Below are positions 17,261 through 25,666 of a stretch of 64,000 nt of DNA, in pieces. The notes under the pieces were generated by a model. That model did no database searches. It was not told the DNA's origin and saw only the letters and a list, made by a program, of their open reading frames with translations. Position numbers and translations under genes: made by a program. Origin of the DNA: Patescibacteria group bacterium (GTDB lineage: Bacteria > Patescibacteriota > Patescibacteriia > 2-12-FULL-60-25). How positions within the stretch are numbered: position 1 is the first letter of the stretch; each line of letters starts with the position of its first letter. The stretch is taken from the NCBI GenBank assembly GCA_029210915.1, contig JARGGJ010000005.1:1-64000 (forward strand). Reading direction: 5' to 3'.

Positions 17261-18223
17261 ATGGGAATAACTTTAATTTTATTGGCTTTGGGATTTGTTT
17301 TGTTGGTTAAAGGTGCTGATATGTTGGTGGATGGTTCGGTTGAATTGGCAAAAAGATTAAGAATATCAAACTTATTAATTGGGTTAACTATTGTTTCGTT
17401 TGGCACATCATTACCGGAAATGGTTGTAAATTTGTTTGCGAGCGCGGGGGGTAATACGGAGCTGGCCATAGCAAATATTATCGGAAGTAATATCGCAAAT
17501 ATATTTTTAATTTTGGGTACCGCAGCTTTAATTATGCCCTTATGCGTGCCCAAAGGGACAGTGTGGCGCGAAGTACCGTTTAGTTTATTGGCAATTATAG
17601 TTTTGGCTATACTGGCGAATGATGGCTTATTAAATGGATTTGGTGTTGATTTAATATCCAGAAGTGATGGAATGGTTATGATGTTGTTTTTGGTGTTGTT
17701 TATGTATTACATTTATCATGTTGCTAAGAATGACAGAAAGAAAAAGTTTGTAAATATCGAAGAGGGGATATCCATTCCAAGATCATTGCTGTATTTAGGC
17801 TTGGGTTTAGCTGGTTTGGTAGTTGGTGGAAACTGGGTTGTAAACGGCGCGGTTAGTGTTGCCGAGGCTTTGGGAATCAGTACAACTTTAATAGGTTTAA
17901 CCGTTGTGGCTATTGGAACTTCTTTGCCGGAATTGGTTACGTCGGTAGTCGCGGCTTATAAAAAGAATACAGAGTTGGCTGTTGGTAATGCCGTAGGGTC
18001 AAATATATTTAACATTTTGTGGATATTGGGTTTAAGCGCAATAATCAGGCCATTGCCATTTGCCTCATCTTCAAATTTTGATGTTTTGATGGTTGTTTTG
18101 GCAACTTTTTTATTGTTTACCTGGATGTTTGTTGGCAAAAAACATACTCTACAGCGTTGGCAAGGCGTGCTATTTCTTTTTTTATACGCGGGATATATCA
18201 TGCTCGTAATTAATCGAGGGTAA
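17261..18223 (+). CDS. calcium/sodium antiporter (CaCA family, YrbG-like)
   Basis: A 320-residue antiporter with ten hydrophobic helices and the two inverted alpha repeats of the family: GTSLPEMVVN near residue 47 with GSNIANIFLILG, and GTSLPELVTS near 218 with GSNIFNILWILG. The acidic residues in GTSLPE bind the cation. It exchanges Ca2+ (or another cation) for Na+. The ATG at 17261 is chosen over one ten codons upstream because the -10 box overlaps the longer frame. It is followed by repeat words and two small co-oriented genes. Confidence 0.93.
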   Translation: MGITLILLALGFVLLVKGADMLVDGSVELAKRLRISNLLIGLTIVSFGTSLPEMVVNLFASAGGNTELAIANIIGSNIANIFLILGTAALIMPLCVPKGTVWREVPFSLLAIIVLAILANDGLLNGFGVDLISRSDGMVMMLFLVLFMYYIYHVAKNDRKKKFVNIEEGISIPRSLLYLGLGLAGLVVGGNWVVNGAVSVAEALGISTTLIGLTVVAIGTSLPELVTSVVAAYKKNTELAVGNAVGSNIFNILWILGLSAIIRPLPFASSSNFDVLMVVLATFLLFTWMFVGKKHTLQRWQGVLFLFLYAGYIMLVINRG

Positions 18224-18283
18224 AACTTAGCTGTTAGCGGATACCACCAAAGGCGGTCAAGAGCTGATAGCTGATAGCTAAAT

Positions 18284-18454
18284 ATGAGTGAAAAAATAAA
18301 ATTTGAAAGTAACATTGATCATGAAGCTGAAAAGGCTCCGTTTCGGAGGATGATAGAGAAAGAGCAAGAAGAAATCGCGAAGCTTAAAACAGGTCCTGCC
18401 AGATGGGTCGGTTTAGCTGCAAGAAATTTATCTGAATCGGCAATAGAGGATTAG
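18284..18454 (+). CDS. small charged protein, 56 residues
   Basis: A short frame, MSEKIKFESN at the start and SESAIED at the end, rich in Lys and Glu and probably helical, with a KTGPARWVGLAARN segment. Its TAG is followed after one base by the ATG of the next gene, the tight spacing of co-translated genes. The codon pattern fits the neighbours. It starts just after a repeat that ends in AGCTGATAGC. Function is unknown; the call rests on spacing and frame quality. Confidence 0.6.
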   Translation: MSEKIKFESNIDHEAEKAPFRRMIEKEQEEIAKLKTGPARWVGLAARNLSESAIED

Positions 18455-18455
18455 T

Positions 18456-18704
18456 ATGAGGATTGAACTAGTTTACAAAGCCATACCGGTGCCGGAGCCG
18501 GTCTTTATTGCGGAGATGATGCAAATGCCGGATCCCAAGCCGGAGGATGAAGAAAAAATATTAACCGCACTGCCTAAACTGCAGACTTTTTTTATTAAAA
18601 AACGAGAGGCGTATCGGAAGCGCGATCTAACAGCTTTTCAAAGAGTATTGGATGAGGAGATTAAATTTTTACAAGATTTGGATGAGATGGCTTTACATTA
18701 CTAA
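18456..18704 (+). CDS. small conserved-looking helical protein, 82 residues
   Basis: An 82-residue acidic protein without signal peptide. The N-terminal part is Pro-rich (PVPEPVFIAEMMQMPDPKPED) and the rest is helical with charged heptads. It is one base behind the 56-residue gene and probably co-transcribed. GAGGATTAGT upstream lies inside the preceding gene and may serve as the ribosome site. No family was recognised. Confidence 0.65.
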   Translation: MRIELVYKAIPVPEPVFIAEMMQMPDPKPEDEEKILTALPKLQTFFIKKREAYRKRDLTAFQRVLDEEIKFLQDLDEMALHY

Positions 18705-19005
18705 CTTGGAACTCCCCCCCCCTCGACTGCGCTCGGGATCTGCGAGAATTATGGGACTTAAATAACAAATCACAACCCACTACGCTCTACGAGCTTCGAG
18801 GGTCAAGAATAATAAATAATAAAGCGAGCGGTACTTATAAATTTACAAATAACAACCCACTACGCTAACCCACTACGAAAGCTATGTGGGTCAAGAAGCT
18901 ACGAGGGTCCTGAAGCTATGTGGACGCGTCTGGAATCTGAAAATCTAAGCAGATTGAACTGCCAAATACAAGATACCAGATACTAGATACAAGATGTTGA
19001 AATGA
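18705..19005. repeat. intergenic AACCCACTACG / AAGCTATGTGGG repeats
   Basis: AACCCACTACGC occurs at least twice, with complementary AAGCTATGTGGGTC and AAGCTACGAGGGTCC words, plus a GATACCAGATACTAGATAC word at the right. There is no coding frame. Confidence 0.65.
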
Positions 19006-19034
19006 TTGACATTTTAGTGTTTTTTTAGTTAGAT
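19006..19034 (+). promoter_or_regulatory. promoter of the 19054-19821 gene
   Basis: TTGACA, 17 bases, TTAGAT, then AAAGGAGGT and ATG. Confidence 0.7.
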
Positions 19035-19053
19035 GAGCTTGAAAGGAGGTACC

Positions 19054-19821
19054 ATGCCGAACGCAGAAGCTGAGCGTTATAAGATAGAATGGTTCTACGG
19101 TATTGATTTGTTCCTTAAAAGCAAAGAAGGTGAAAGTTATTTAAACGATCTTTTGGGTGCAGAGGCGGATCGTGATGAAGTTGAGTATAAAGTATTTTTG
19201 ATGTTGCTTGAAACGGAAATTAGGTTTGAATCCGGTTTAATCTGGGAAACAGAGAAATCGTTAACTCGTTGGTGCAGTATCCACCGTGAAAGCGCAAGGA
19301 ATAATTTTTTGGCAGGAAAGTTTGCCAGAAATGATTTATGGGATCAAAGAAAATGGGATGCTCGTTTTGAGGAACTGCGTCTTAGCGCAAAAAACGCAGC
19401 ATTTGTTATTAATCAAATAATAGAGGATGCGAAAGCAGAACTAGAAGACGATATAAAATATGAGCGCCAAACGCCTATTGTGCCGGTAGCGGAAATGGAT
19501 AGGCTGCGCTGTGCCAAGCCAAGCGATATGGTAACACTGCAATGCGAAAAAGACCCTGAGGCTATGGCCAGAGTGCAGAGATATTTGGAAGAGGTTGGCT
19601 CTAATCCAACGTTTTTGGCGACTAAACAGGATGCTTTTTATCCTGAATCCACACCTAAAAAAACTCAAACCATTTTTCCTCCGCCTTCCGTACCACCGGG
19701 AAGCCCGGACGCTGAATTGGTTTTACCGCAAAATAATGCACCTTCAATTATTCCTTCGGAAAAGAACAAACCGGAAGATCCGGAAATTTCTATCTCTTAC
19801 GAGAATTCTGATGAAGACTAA
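19054..19821 (+). CDS. uncharacterised protein, 255 residues
   Basis: Not recognised. Residues ~1-145 look like a helical folded domain with many aromatic and charged residues (FYGIDLFL, WCSIHRESARNN, DQRKWDARFEEL). The last ~100 residues are Pro/Ser-rich and probably disordered. No signal peptide. The ATG at 19054 is chosen because AAGGAGGT lies four bases before it; an earlier in-frame ATG would place the SD inside the gene. It has its own promoter and terminator. Strong signals suggest high expression. Confidence 0.75.
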   Translation: MPNAEAERYKIEWFYGIDLFLKSKEGESYLNDLLGAEADRDEVEYKVFLMLLETEIRFESGLIWETEKSLTRWCSIHRESARNNFLAGKFARNDLWDQRKWDARFEELRLSAKNAAFVINQIIEDAKAELEDDIKYERQTPIVPVAEMDRLRCAKPSDMVTLQCEKDPEAMARVQRYLEEVGSNPTFLATKQDAFYPESTPKKTQTIFPPPSVPPGSPDAELVLPQNNAPSIIPSEKNKPEDPEISISYENSDED

Positions 19822-19823
19822 AA

Positions 19824-19851
19824 ACCCTGCAATGAAGCGGGGTCTTTTTTT
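19824..19851 (+). terminator. terminator of the 19054-19821 gene
   Basis: ACCCTGC pairs with GCGGGGT, followed by CT7. Confidence 0.7.
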
Positions 19852-19875
19852 GCTGAAATAAATTCAGCAAATTGT

Positions 19876-20856
19876 TTATTTTGCAGGTGTTAGGGGTTTT
19901 TTACCTTTAAGAACTGCAATTATGTTTTTAGCGGCTATTTCGCTCATGTCTTGGCGGGCTTCTTCTGTGGCGCTCGCTATGTGTGGAGTGAGGATTACGT
20001 TATCGTGAGATTTAAGTTCCATGTTATCGCGGAGGTCGCAGTCTATAGCCGGTTCACATTCAAATACATCCAAGCCTGCTCCAGCTATGCGTTTGGTTTT
20101 TAAAGCTCTGAGTAGGGCTTTTTCATCAATAACAGGGCCTCGTGCCGTGTTAACTATGTAAGCCGTAGGTTTCATTAATTTAAATTCTTTGTCAGAAATC
20201 AGATGGCGAGTGGAAGGGAGAAGCGGTACGTGAAGAGAAATGAAATCGGCTTTTTTGAGAAGCTCGGTTTGGCTGACTTTTTTGGCGCCAAGCTCTTTTT
20301 CGATGCTTTCATTGCGATGAAGATCGCTGTAAATCAACTTCATACCGAAGCCTTTTACTCCACAGCGTGCCGCCATGGAGCCAATACGCCCGGCGCCAAT
20401 TAGGCCAATGGTTTTGCCGTGCATGTCCGTACCTGTTAAAAGCGTTGGCGACCAGCCCTTGTATAATCCACGTTTGGCAAAATGATCGGCCTCGGGGATG
20501 CGCCTGGCCAACGATAGCATGAGCGCGAATGTGTGCTCGGCTACAGATTCGTTGACTTTTTCGCTTGGCGTGTTGGTGATAATGATGCCGTGTTTTTTTG
20601 CGGAATCAAGGTCGATATTATCAAAACCGACTGCAAAATTTGCTACGATTTTTAGCTTTGAACCAGCGGCTGTAAAAAATTCGTCGTTAATTTTGTCGGT
20701 TAAAAGAGATAAGACCGCGTCGCATCCTTTTACGCTTTTTAAGAGTTTTGCGCGAGGAATTATTTCATCTTTAGAATAAACTGTGACTGTGTGGCCGGCT
20801 TTCTTTAGCATTTTTAAACCGGATTCGTGGATTTTGTGTGTGACGAAAATTTTCAT
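19876..20856 (-). CDS. D-isomer-specific 2-hydroxyacid dehydrogenase (glyoxylate/hydroxypyruvate reductase-like)
   Basis: A 326-residue NAD(P)-dependent dehydrogenase. The nucleotide loop GLIGAGRIGS is near residue 152, and an Asp at the end of the next strand (IYSD) suggests NADH preference. The catalytic Arg is in NTARGPVID (~236), Glu in FECEP (~265) and His in PHIASATEE (~293). Members reduce glyoxylate, hydroxypyruvate or similar 2-oxoacids. It lies beside, but not within, the PfkB/BASS operon and could supply glycerate-type chemistry; that link is inference. The upstream region carries TCGAGTTAA repeat words and no clear SD site. Confidence 0.9.
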   Translation of the reverse strand: MKIFVTHKIHESGLKMLKKAGHTVTVYSKDEIIPRAKLLKSVKGCDAVLSLLTDKINDEFFTAAGSKLKIVANFAVGFDNIDLDSAKKHGIIITNTPSEKVNESVAEHTFALMLSLARRIPEADHFAKRGLYKGWSPTLLTGTDMHGKTIGLIGAGRIGSMAARCGVKGFGMKLIYSDLHRNESIEKELGAKKVSQTELLKKADFISLHVPLLPSTRHLISDKEFKLMKPTAYIVNTARGPVIDEKALLRALKTKRIAGAGLDVFECEPAIDCDLRDNMELKSHDNVILTPHIASATEEARQDMSEIAAKNIIAVLKGKKPLTPAK

Positions 20857-20986
20857 ATATCAATTACAAATAGCGAATAACAAATAGCAAGAGTTAAATT
20901 TTGTGTAGATTGTACATGGTCGAGTTAATCTCGACAACTTGTAAAATAAAAAAGTCGAGCTAAGTTTGATAACAAATTAGAATAAG

Positions 20987-21022
20987 AATCGAGCTGACCA
21001 GATCAGCTGGTACCGCTCGATT
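20987..21022. terminator. hairpin between genes, possible terminator
   Basis: AATCGAGC (20987-20994) pairs with GCTCGATT (21015-21022), with an inner CCAGATCAGCTGG. It lies just past the end of the BASS gene on the minus strand, with an A-rich flank further left. Confidence 0.5.
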
Positions 21023-21027
21023 TATCC

Positions 21028-22002
21028 TTATTTAATCCTGCGACTTTTGGTTTTGGTTTTTCTTTTGTCGAGTTCAACGGCATGAGCGGCTATCCAGCGG
21101 AATGGGGGGAGTAGGAAGTTGATGACAAGGAGGAGGATGACGAGTTGGGTCATGAGCCGGGCATCGGGGAAGAATTTGTTGGCGATATAAAGCGAGAGCG
21201 TGTTGTTTAAATAAACGATGCAAAGCGCGATTGTGGCTTTTTCGGAATTTGTACGCCACCAGCTCATGAAGTAAGAGATGGTTACGAGCGCCGACATGTA
21301 GATGAGCATTACAGTCACAAGCCCGGCATCGCGGTATGAAAGTGATATTGCGCCTTCTGAGCCAACGGTATCGGCAACTATTGTTGCAATTAAAATACCA
21401 AAAGTGATGATAGAGATTTCGCGCCACCAGAAATCGTACTTAATAACAAATTTTGGCCTTTTTTGTTTTACGTAAGTTGCGACAATAAAAGGCAGTACGA
21501 TTGTTATGAAAAGATTGGTAAAAAGAGATACAACAGGAATTGGAACAGCCTGGCCAATTGTTAACCAAAATACAAATGGAACAGTTAATGGCGCAAGAAG
21601 TGATGTTGTTGCGGTGATAACCAGGGCGAGGGTTGTTTTGCCTCCAAAGAGATCGGCGATAAGAGCGATTGTCATGCCGGTTGGCATTGCTCCGAGTATC
21701 AAGAATGCCATTGCCCAATCGGGCGCGAACAACGCCAAAGGAAGCCACATTAGAATTGGTAAAAATATCAGCATGAAACCATTTACCATGCTTAGCATTT
21801 TCCAATCTTTGGCGTAAGCGATTATTTCTTTTAACTCAAGCCTTAAGCTGGAGCAAAAGAAGATCAGGATCAGCATTTGGGTGGTGTAGGGAGCAAGCGA
21901 ATCAAAGAGTCGCGGAAAAACCAACCCGGCAATAATACCAAAAAGAACAACCATGATTTGGTTTTCGGAAAATATCTGCTTAAACTTGGTTAAGAGATTC
22001 AT
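21028..22002 (-). CDS. bile acid:sodium symporter (BASS/ACR3) family transporter
   Basis: A 324-residue protein with eight to ten hydrophobic helices, in the BASS superfamily that includes Na+-coupled organic acid carriers and the ACR3 arsenite exporters. GAMPTGMTIALIADLFGG near residue 118 matches the conserved crossing-helix region. The C-terminus is basic. The start at 22002 overlaps the preceding PfkB gene by four bases (ATGA), indicating translational coupling; a longer frame would run 40 codons into that gene. Coupling to a sugar kinase suggests uptake or export of a small carboxylate or sugar acid. No ArsR or ArsC is nearby. Confidence 0.82.
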   Translation of the reverse strand: MNLLTKFKQIFSENQIMVVLFGIIAGLVFPRLFDSLAPYTTQMLILIFFCSSLRLELKEIIAYAKDWKMLSMVNGFMLIFLPILMWLPLALFAPDWAMAFLILGAMPTGMTIALIADLFGGKTTLALVITATTSLLAPLTVPFVFWLTIGQAVPIPVVSLFTNLFITIVLPFIVATYVKQKRPKFVIKYDFWWREISIITFGILIATIVADTVGSEGAISLSYRDAGLVTVMLIYMSALVTISYFMSWWRTNSEKATIALCIVYLNNTLSLYIANKFFPDARLMTQLVILLLVINFLLPPFRWIAAHAVELDKRKTKTKSRRIK

Positions 22003-23003
22003 AGTTTGATCTGTTTGATTTTGCAACGTTTCATTTTTTGTGAACCGGGGAAACTTTCCAATATTCCAACTTTGGCGCCCATAGTGGTAATAACTCCTAT
22101 GCTGTTGTATGAGCCCACGCAAAGAGCTTTGCGAATATCGCCATCTTTAATGAAAGATGCTGTAAAACCACTGCCAAACGCATCGCCCGCACCGGTTGTG
22201 TTGATGCGTTTGCCGGGGATTGCCTTGGCGTGGAGAAGTGATTTGTCTTTGGGATTGTATGCGTAGGCTCCATTGGGGCCATCGGTGATAACTAATGCTT
22301 GTTTGGGCAAATGGCCAAGTTGTTTGATTATCTCGATAAGATGGCGCGGAGGTTTTTCGGTAAGTAAAGCAGATTCCTCGCGATTTAAAAAGAGGAGATC
22401 TGTATTTTGGATATGAGTTTGTAGTTTTTTAAGGCCAAGTTTGAGCTCGCTGTTGCCGGGATTCCAGGCTACTTTGATATTATCGGATTTTACTTTGCTG
22501 AAAATAGTTTTAATTTGAGGTAATTTACCTCCAAGAGAAGTCAGATAAAACCAAGAAGGATTGATTTTGTTCCAATCGCACTCATTAGTATCTAAAAAAT
22601 TTGATGCACCACGATAAACCAAGATACTGCGTTGGCCTGAGCCCGCAAGTATTATTACGGCATAGCTGGTTTGATGCTTGCTATCGGTTTGGATGAACTT
22701 TGTATTTATGCCCCGCGCGCTAAGAGCTTCTTTGACTGCGTTTCCGTTGCTATCGGCGCCAACCCGGCACATGCAAGCGGTTTTAAAACCGAGTTGCCTA
22801 AAAGTAACCGCCGCATTTGTAGCTCCACCGCCTGTTTCCAGGTAGATATCATCTAACGGAATTTTAGACCCCATGGGAAAGCACGCATCGAAACCGGCCG
22901 GAGCTTTGGGATCGGATTTTTTTTCGAAATGTTTGCTTTTAATAAAGACGTCGCGCGTACCCGCGCCGATTGTTAAAACGTCTAACCCTCCTAACCAGGA
23001 CAT
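21999..23003 (-). CDS. PfkB-family carbohydrate kinase
   Basis: A 334-residue ribokinase-like kinase. The N-terminal substrate region has GGGATNAAVTFRQLG near residue 57, and the C-terminal catalytic signature reads NTTGAGDAFGSGF near 268 with the base Asp. It transfers phosphate from ATP to a sugar or nucleoside; the substrate is undetermined. It shares a four-base overlap with the BASS transporter, so the two are a functional pair. A minus-strand TATAAT ends six bases before the ATG, so the mRNA is probably leaderless. A paralogue lies at 34500-35477. Confidence 0.92.
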   Translation of the reverse strand: MSWLGGLDVLTIGAGTRDVFIKSKHFEKKSDPKAPAGFDACFPMGSKIPLDDIYLETGGGATNAAVTFRQLGFKTACMCRVGADSNGNAVKEALSARGINTKFIQTDSKHQTSYAVIILAGSGQRSILVYRGASNFLDTNECDWNKINPSWFYLTSLGGKLPQIKTIFSKVKSDNIKVAWNPGNSELKLGLKKLQTHIQNTDLLFLNREESALLTEKPPRHLIEIIKQLGHLPKQALVITDGPNGAYAYNPKDKSLLHAKAIPGKRINTTGAGDAFGSGFTASFIKDGDIRKALCVGSYNSIGVITTMGAKVGILESFPGSQKMKRCKIKQIKL

Positions 23004-23009
23004 GCAACT

Positions 23010-23015
23010 ATTATA
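23010..23015 (-). promoter_or_regulatory. -10 box, leaderless start of the PfkB gene
   Basis: TATAAT on the minus strand, six bases before the ATG at 23003. Confidence 0.6.
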
Positions 23016-23102
23016 ACATGCAACATCTTATAAATGAAATAATTAAAAAATGAAAAAATGAAAAATATTTTTATAGGGACGATCCCCATGTGGTCGTACT
23101 GA

Positions 23103-23624
23103 CTAAATTTTTTTACATGTGAAAACAAATGCGGGGGGCAGGTTCCAGGGGGTGAAATTTGTTTGTAAGTTGCCAAAGATATTGCGAAGCTCTTTGCGAG
23201 TATATAGTGAATATTGGTACATGATGAACGAGCCGCCCGGATTTAAGTTTTTTTTAATTAAATTGAAATTTTGTTGTCTTCGGTTTTTTTGCATTGGTAC
23301 AAATGGTACGCCCGAAAGTATGAAATCATAAGATTCATCCCGGCTTAGTATTTCTTGAATGTCTTTATTGATAAAATTTACTTCAGGAAACTTTTTTTTG
23401 CAGAAATTGCAGAGTTCATCATCTATTTCGACCGAAGTTAGCAATGATGGGTTATCAAGCTTGTTTAGGATGCATTCGGTTATAGCTCCGGAGCCGGAAC
23501 CAAGTTCCAAAACACGGGCATTTGATGGCAGATTTTTTGTCATGAGATGCCCAAGGCTTTTGGAGCTGGGGGCGATTGAGCTGATACTGCGGGGGTTTTT
23601 AGCAAATTTGATTAGCCAATTCAT
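23103..23624 (-). CDS. class I SAM-dependent methyltransferase (PmtA-like)
   Basis: A 173-residue methyltransferase. Motif I reads VLELGSGSGAITE near residue 39, an acidic SVEIDDELC follows at strand 2, and LSGVPFVPM occupies the catalytic loop. The N-terminal FAKNPRSISSIAPSSKSLG pattern is typical of phospholipid N-methyltransferase/rRNA dimethylase-like proteins. The substrate could be phosphatidylethanolamine or RNA. The start at 23624 is preferred over an upstream ATG because the first 13 codons of the long frame are a GTACATCGTACAT repeat. It stands alone. Confidence 0.8.
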   Translation of the reverse strand: MNWLIKFAKNPRSISSIAPSSKSLGHLMTKNLPSNARVLELGSGSGAITECILNKLDNPSLLTSVEIDDELCNFCKKKFPEVNFINKDIQEILSRDESYDFILSGVPFVPMQKNRRQQNFNLIKKNLNPGGSFIMYQYSLYTRKELRNIFGNLQTNFTPWNLPPAFVFTCKKI

Positions 23625-23733
23625 AATTAGTACATCGTACATCTTACATTGTACATCGTACAAGTGCCGTTAATTGGTTTAGATCTTGACAACGCTTATA
23701 AGCTTCTTTTGTTTGTGCTACTCTTTATTTTAT

Positions 23734-25497
23734 ATGAAAAAGATAATTATTACTTTTTTCAGCTTGGCTCTGGGATTTTTGTTTTTAACAAATACTGCTA
23801 TTGCCCAAGTTCCAAACAATACCAGGACAGAAGTTGAAATGCCGCCAAAGCGAGCTTCGCAACAAATAACTTCTTTTAATGTTACCGCAACTTTGGGAGC
23901 TGACCGCAGGTTGATAATCAGGGAAGAAATAACTTACGATTTTGGAGATTTGCAAAAACATGGAATTTTCAGGAATATCCCGGAATCTTATTTAAGAGAC
24001 GGAATGAAATATGATCTGCGGTATCGTTTAAGAGAGGTTTTAAGGGATGGTGAAAAAGAGGAATACTCACAATCTCATTCGGGTGATGTTTGGACGCTGA
24101 AAATCGGTAAAGCGGATGTTACGATTACCGGTGAACATGTATATGTAATTGAATATGAAACCAATAAAGCTATTAATTTTTTTGAAGGTAATACGGAATT
24201 GTATTGGAATATAACAGGTAACGACTGGCCAATTCCAATCGAAACTACTTCGTTTAGATTATATTCACCGGTTGATGAGGCAAACACGGCAGTGGCATTT
24301 GCTTGTTTTACGGGAATACCGGGTTCGGTAGAGGAATCTTGTGAAATGATAAATGAGGAGGATTCGTTTTTGGTAAAATCCACAAGATCTTTTGAGGAGG
24401 GAGAGGGTATGAGTGTTGTTTTTGGATTCGCAGAAGGCGTGATAAGGCAACCAACACAATCGGAGCTTTTTTGGGAAGCGATAAGAGATAATTGGATAAT
24501 GATAATACCAATTATTGCCCTGTTTGGTATGTTGTACTTATGGTGGACAAGAGGAAAAGATCCTGAACCGGAAACAGTGATACCGCAATATGAGATTCCC
24601 GAGGATATGGCTCCGATAGTTCTTTCCGGGGCTTTGGGGCAAGGTATGATTCCACAACGCGGAATAACGGCAACAATTATTGATATGGCGCGCAAGGGTT
24701 ATTTGCATATTGAATACGGAACCGAGAAAAAACTTTTTGGTGAAAAACAGACTTATACATTTATCAAAAAGAATACACCGCCAAAATCAGCATCAAAATG
24801 GGATTTGGATTTATGGAATGGATTATTTAAAGATGGAAATCGAGAAAGAACTACATTTGATGATTTAAAAAAAGATAGTTTTTATTCCGATGTACAAAAG
24901 GCTAACAGTGCGGCAGAGAAACATTTAAAAGCTCTTTCTATTTTTGATGCAAGCCCATACACAGTTAGGATCTTGTATATATTGGGAGCTGCATTGGCAG
25001 GGTTTGTGGTTGGTTTAATTGGAATTTATGCTCCTGTTGGTATTGCATCAGGTTTTGCGACTTTCGTGATTATTTCGGTTTTTGGTTGGTTTATGCCAAA
25101 AAGAACCAAAAAAGGAACTTCCATAGTTGCACAGGTTAAAGGTTTTAAATGGTTTTTAAGTGTAACAGAGGAAGAGAGGTTAAAGTTTCATAACGCGCCA
25201 TCCCGAACACCGCAACAGTTTATGGAATTTTTACCGGCGGCAATCGCGTTAGGTGTGGAGAAGGCATGGGCAGAGCAATTTAAGGATTTACAAATGCGAC
25301 CACCGGATTGGGCAGAAGGAAATGTTTCGGGTTGGACACCAATTTTGTTGGCAAGCGCGATTTCGGATATGGGAACGGTTTCCGCCGCTTCGGTTTATTC
25401 GCCTCCATCTCAAGCTGGCAGCGGGGGATCGGGGTTTTCTTCGGGCGGAGGATATTCGGGTGGAGGTTTTGGTGGAGGAGGGGGAGGAAGCTGGTAA
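23734..25497 (+). CDS. DUF2207-family membrane protein
   Basis: A 587-residue protein. Residues 1-24 are a cleavable-looking signal peptide ending AIAQ. A ~210-residue extracellular DUF2207 domain follows (ITYDFGDLQKHGIFRNIPE is typical). Then come a membrane helix near 250-270, a cytoplasmic stretch, two further helices near 410-455, and a Gly/Ser-rich C-terminus ending in GGGGGGSW. DUF2207 proteins are widespread in Patescibacteria and other bacteria without known function. The ATG at 23734 is chosen for the signal peptide; a frame 16 codons longer is less likely. No SD site is visible. Confidence 0.88.
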   Translation: MKKIIITFFSLALGFLFLTNTAIAQVPNNTRTEVEMPPKRASQQITSFNVTATLGADRRLIIREEITYDFGDLQKHGIFRNIPESYLRDGMKYDLRYRLREVLRDGEKEEYSQSHSGDVWTLKIGKADVTITGEHVYVIEYETNKAINFFEGNTELYWNITGNDWPIPIETTSFRLYSPVDEANTAVAFACFTGIPGSVEESCEMINEEDSFLVKSTRSFEEGEGMSVVFGFAEGVIRQPTQSELFWEAIRDNWIMIIPIIALFGMLYLWWTRGKDPEPETVIPQYEIPEDMAPIVLSGALGQGMIPQRGITATIIDMARKGYLHIEYGTEKKLFGEKQTYTFIKKNTPPKSASKWDLDLWNGLFKDGNRERTTFDDLKKDSFYSDVQKANSAAEKHLKALSIFDASPYTVRILYILGAALAGFVVGLIGIYAPVGIASGFATFVIISVFGWFMPKRTKKGTSIVAQVKGFKWFLSVTEEERLKFHNAPSRTPQQFMEFLPAAIALGVEKAWAEQFKDLQMRPPDWAEGNVSGWTPILLASAISDMGTVSAASVYSPPSQAGSGGSGFSSGGGYSGGGFGGGGGGSW

Positions 25498-25508
25498 CTT
25501 AATCTTAC

Positions 25509-25537
25509 TTAGCCCTAGTACTTAGTCCTAGTCCTAG
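25509..25537. repeat. solo CTAGTACTTAGTCCTAG repeat
   Basis: A ~29-bp copy of the word repeat that flanks the four-helix-protein element at 37706-38158, here without a gene. Confidence 0.75.
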
Positions 25538-25600
25538 AAACTGAAAATGACTTTTATTGGTTTGTAAATGGTTGATAAGTGAGTGGACAGTGATTAAAAA

Positions 25601-25635
25601 ATCCTGGTAATCCTGAAAATCCTATACATCAAGGT
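25601..25635. repeat. AATCCTGRTAATCCTGAAAATC repeat
   Basis: ATCCTGGTAATCCTGAAAAT followed by ATCAAGGTAAA. Relatives lie at 34336-34385, 35606-35652 and 50116-50190, in both orientations. Confidence 0.7.
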
Positions 25636-25666
25636 AAAAAAAGACCCACAAGTTTGTGGGTTTTTA
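25636..25666. terminator. bidirectional terminator
   Basis: ACCCACAA pairs with TTGTGGGT, flanked by A7 and T5 between convergent genes. Confidence 0.8.

Noticed and set aside
21074-21427. 117-codon minus-strand open frame inside the BASS transporter gene
   Set aside because: It lies in another frame of a clear membrane-protein gene, has no SD and a composition rich in Arg, His and Cys typical of shadow frames.
21028-22002. ACR3 arsenite exporter
   Set aside because: It is in the same superfamily, but no ArsR, ArsC or conserved ACR3 Cys context was seen; the broader BASS call is safer.
24075-24695. 206-codon frame opposite the DUF2207 gene
   Set aside because: Antisense shadow of a well-supported gene; no start signal or family.
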